Positions 62,936 to 64,000 of a stretch of 64,000 bases of DNA are shown here, piece after piece; position 1 is the stretch's first letter; the number at the start of each line of letters is the position of its first letter. The stretch spans positions 124,001-188,000 of the forward strand of contig JALJCO010013705.1 of the NCBI GenBank assembly GCA_023101725.1, in the 5' to 3' direction. The position numbers were made by a program, and so were the translations under genes. This stretch comes from Atherinomorus stipes (taxonomy: Eukaryota; Chordata; Actinopteri; Atheriniformes; Atherinidae). The notes beneath the pieces are model-generated. The model had not been told where the DNA came from, did no database searches, and worked only from the letters and a program-made list of their open reading frames with translations.

Positions 62936-64000
62936 CTGGAATATATAGTATTTGCTGTGGATGCAAGTGTGCGTGTCAGGTGTTTGGAATGTTTGTGTAC
63001 ATAGTTGCTGAAGCACGTCAGGTGGCGGAATCGCTCGATACTAGAGGTCTCCACTAGGAGGACTATGCAGCACTTTGACTCTGAAATAATGAAAGGCCAA
63101 TCTGCCGGTCACAGCCTATTTCCTGTGCATTTCTGCAAACTGTTGTGGCACAAGTGTTTGTCACTGTGGAACAGGAAAGAAACCTAATAAGGTCAGCAGA
63201 AGTTGTGGAAAAAGTCCAAGAGACGCTCTTTAAAACGACTCGCCATTGCGTTTACCTCTGACCTCGTGTTCAGGCTTTTCTACGCATGAGCACCTCCAGC
63301 ATTCAAGTCAATATCAGTCAATATTACGCCACATGCACGTGGCATGCTACCTCGTGTCAACACGCGCAAGCATACATAGGTACACTGGAAACGCATGGGT
63401 GCCATGGTGCGTACGCGGACGCATTGCCAGCAGCAAGTTTATCCCAGGCCTTAAAGTGCACTGTCCTGCGGCCCACAGGTACAAAAAAAGAAAGTTTTTT
63501 GCAGCCCTCTAGGTGGCATTCAAGGCCCAAGCGTGGGCCATGGCCCTATGGTTAAAAATCACCGCTGAAGGTCATATTACAGGCAAGAACATTTCTGAAA
63601 ATATTTTTTGGGGGTTTTAACAGCACATAAACCTGTTATCAAAACAAGAGTGTGGCCACTTTTTGGATATGTGGGGGACTGTATGAGTCTGAATCTTTAT
63701 TTTATTAACACAGATTTGCATTTTTTCAAGAGAAAATTTAGGATTTCTCTCCTTTAGTCCATCCTGACCTGTGAAAATCCTTTGAACTACAGGGAGTATT
63801 GTGCCCTTGAGTTATAAAGCAATTTCACAGTTCATCCCACAACTCACCTCTAATATATAAATTCAGGAGTGTTGGAAGGTAATGGTGTGTGTGCATGTGT
63901 GATGGTACAAGAGCTATGTTAGAGTTGAAACTGGGTGTTCAAATGGACAAAGGTTCATATAAAGGCTGCAGTCATCAGAAAAAAATCTTATATTTGAGCC
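62936..64000. other. No gene recognised
   Basis: No transposon ends, RNA genes or supported ORFs. Frames at 63246-63555 overlap each other and have no domain; CG-containing text near 63400 may be a relic of a repeat. Sequence ends mid-region. Confidence 0.35.

Overview
The window looks like a teleost fish chromosome segment. The evidence is a dense mix of fish-typical transposable elements: Rex3 LINEs ending in GGATG repeats, an L2-type LINE tail, an L1-like LINE tail, degraded Tc1-like transposons of one family, hAT, PIF/Harbinger-like and piggyBac-like pieces, and many TTAA-flanked MITEs. Microsatellites are abundant and no long open reading frame is intact. I find no host protein-coding gene that I can support and no rRNA gene. 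The few protein-like stretches are almost all broken transposase or reverse-transcriptase remnants or short first-exon-like ORFs carried by transposons. The segment is therefore intergenic or deep intronic sequence.

Layout. 0-5 kb: a GGGTTA-type palindromic repeat, a piggyBac-like element with TTAA flanks, and a TTAA MITE with an AAAG microsatellite. 5-9.5 kb: a broken pogo/CENP-B-like DNA-binding ORF, a LINE 3' end, a tRNA-like SINE head, a second TTAA MITE and a short ORF. 9.5-12.4 kb: mostly non-repetitive sequence, the best candidate for conserved non-coding DNA. 12.4-16 kb: transposon relics and a perfect 30-bp-arm hairpin. 16.5-20 kb: a TTAA MITE, then a three-level nest (Tc1-like > 1.8-kb TIR element > 681-bp TIR element carrying a Cys-containing first-exon-like ORF). 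21-27 kb: a second piggyBac-like copy, a Tc1-like element interrupted by an L2 copy with a 12-bp target duplication, and a second nest (MITE > L1-like LINE > hAT MITE). 28-34 kb: TTAA MITEs, hAT remnants, and a second copy of the 1.8-kb TIR family. 34.8-36.6 kb: a third nest (Tc1-like > retroelement tail > hAT). 40.3-43.4 kb: a 3.1-kb TIR-bounded block. 43.5-48.9 kb: a Tc1-like copy and LINE remnants. 49.6-51.7 kb: a Harbinger-like MITE and a strongly G-skewed block. 52-57.5 kb: a Harbinger Myb-like relic and a young 2.84-kb element with 448-bp near-identical inverted arms and a splice-like unit inside. 60-63 kb: two Rex3 copies with facing 3' ends.

Nothing here forms an operon or pathway. 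What the window offers is insertion order: nested target-site duplications let one read which families moved after which. The two least familiar objects are the long-inverted-arm element (54348-57189) and the Cys-ORF element (18114-18794). I could run no database search, so family names rest on recognised termini, target duplications and protein motifs.
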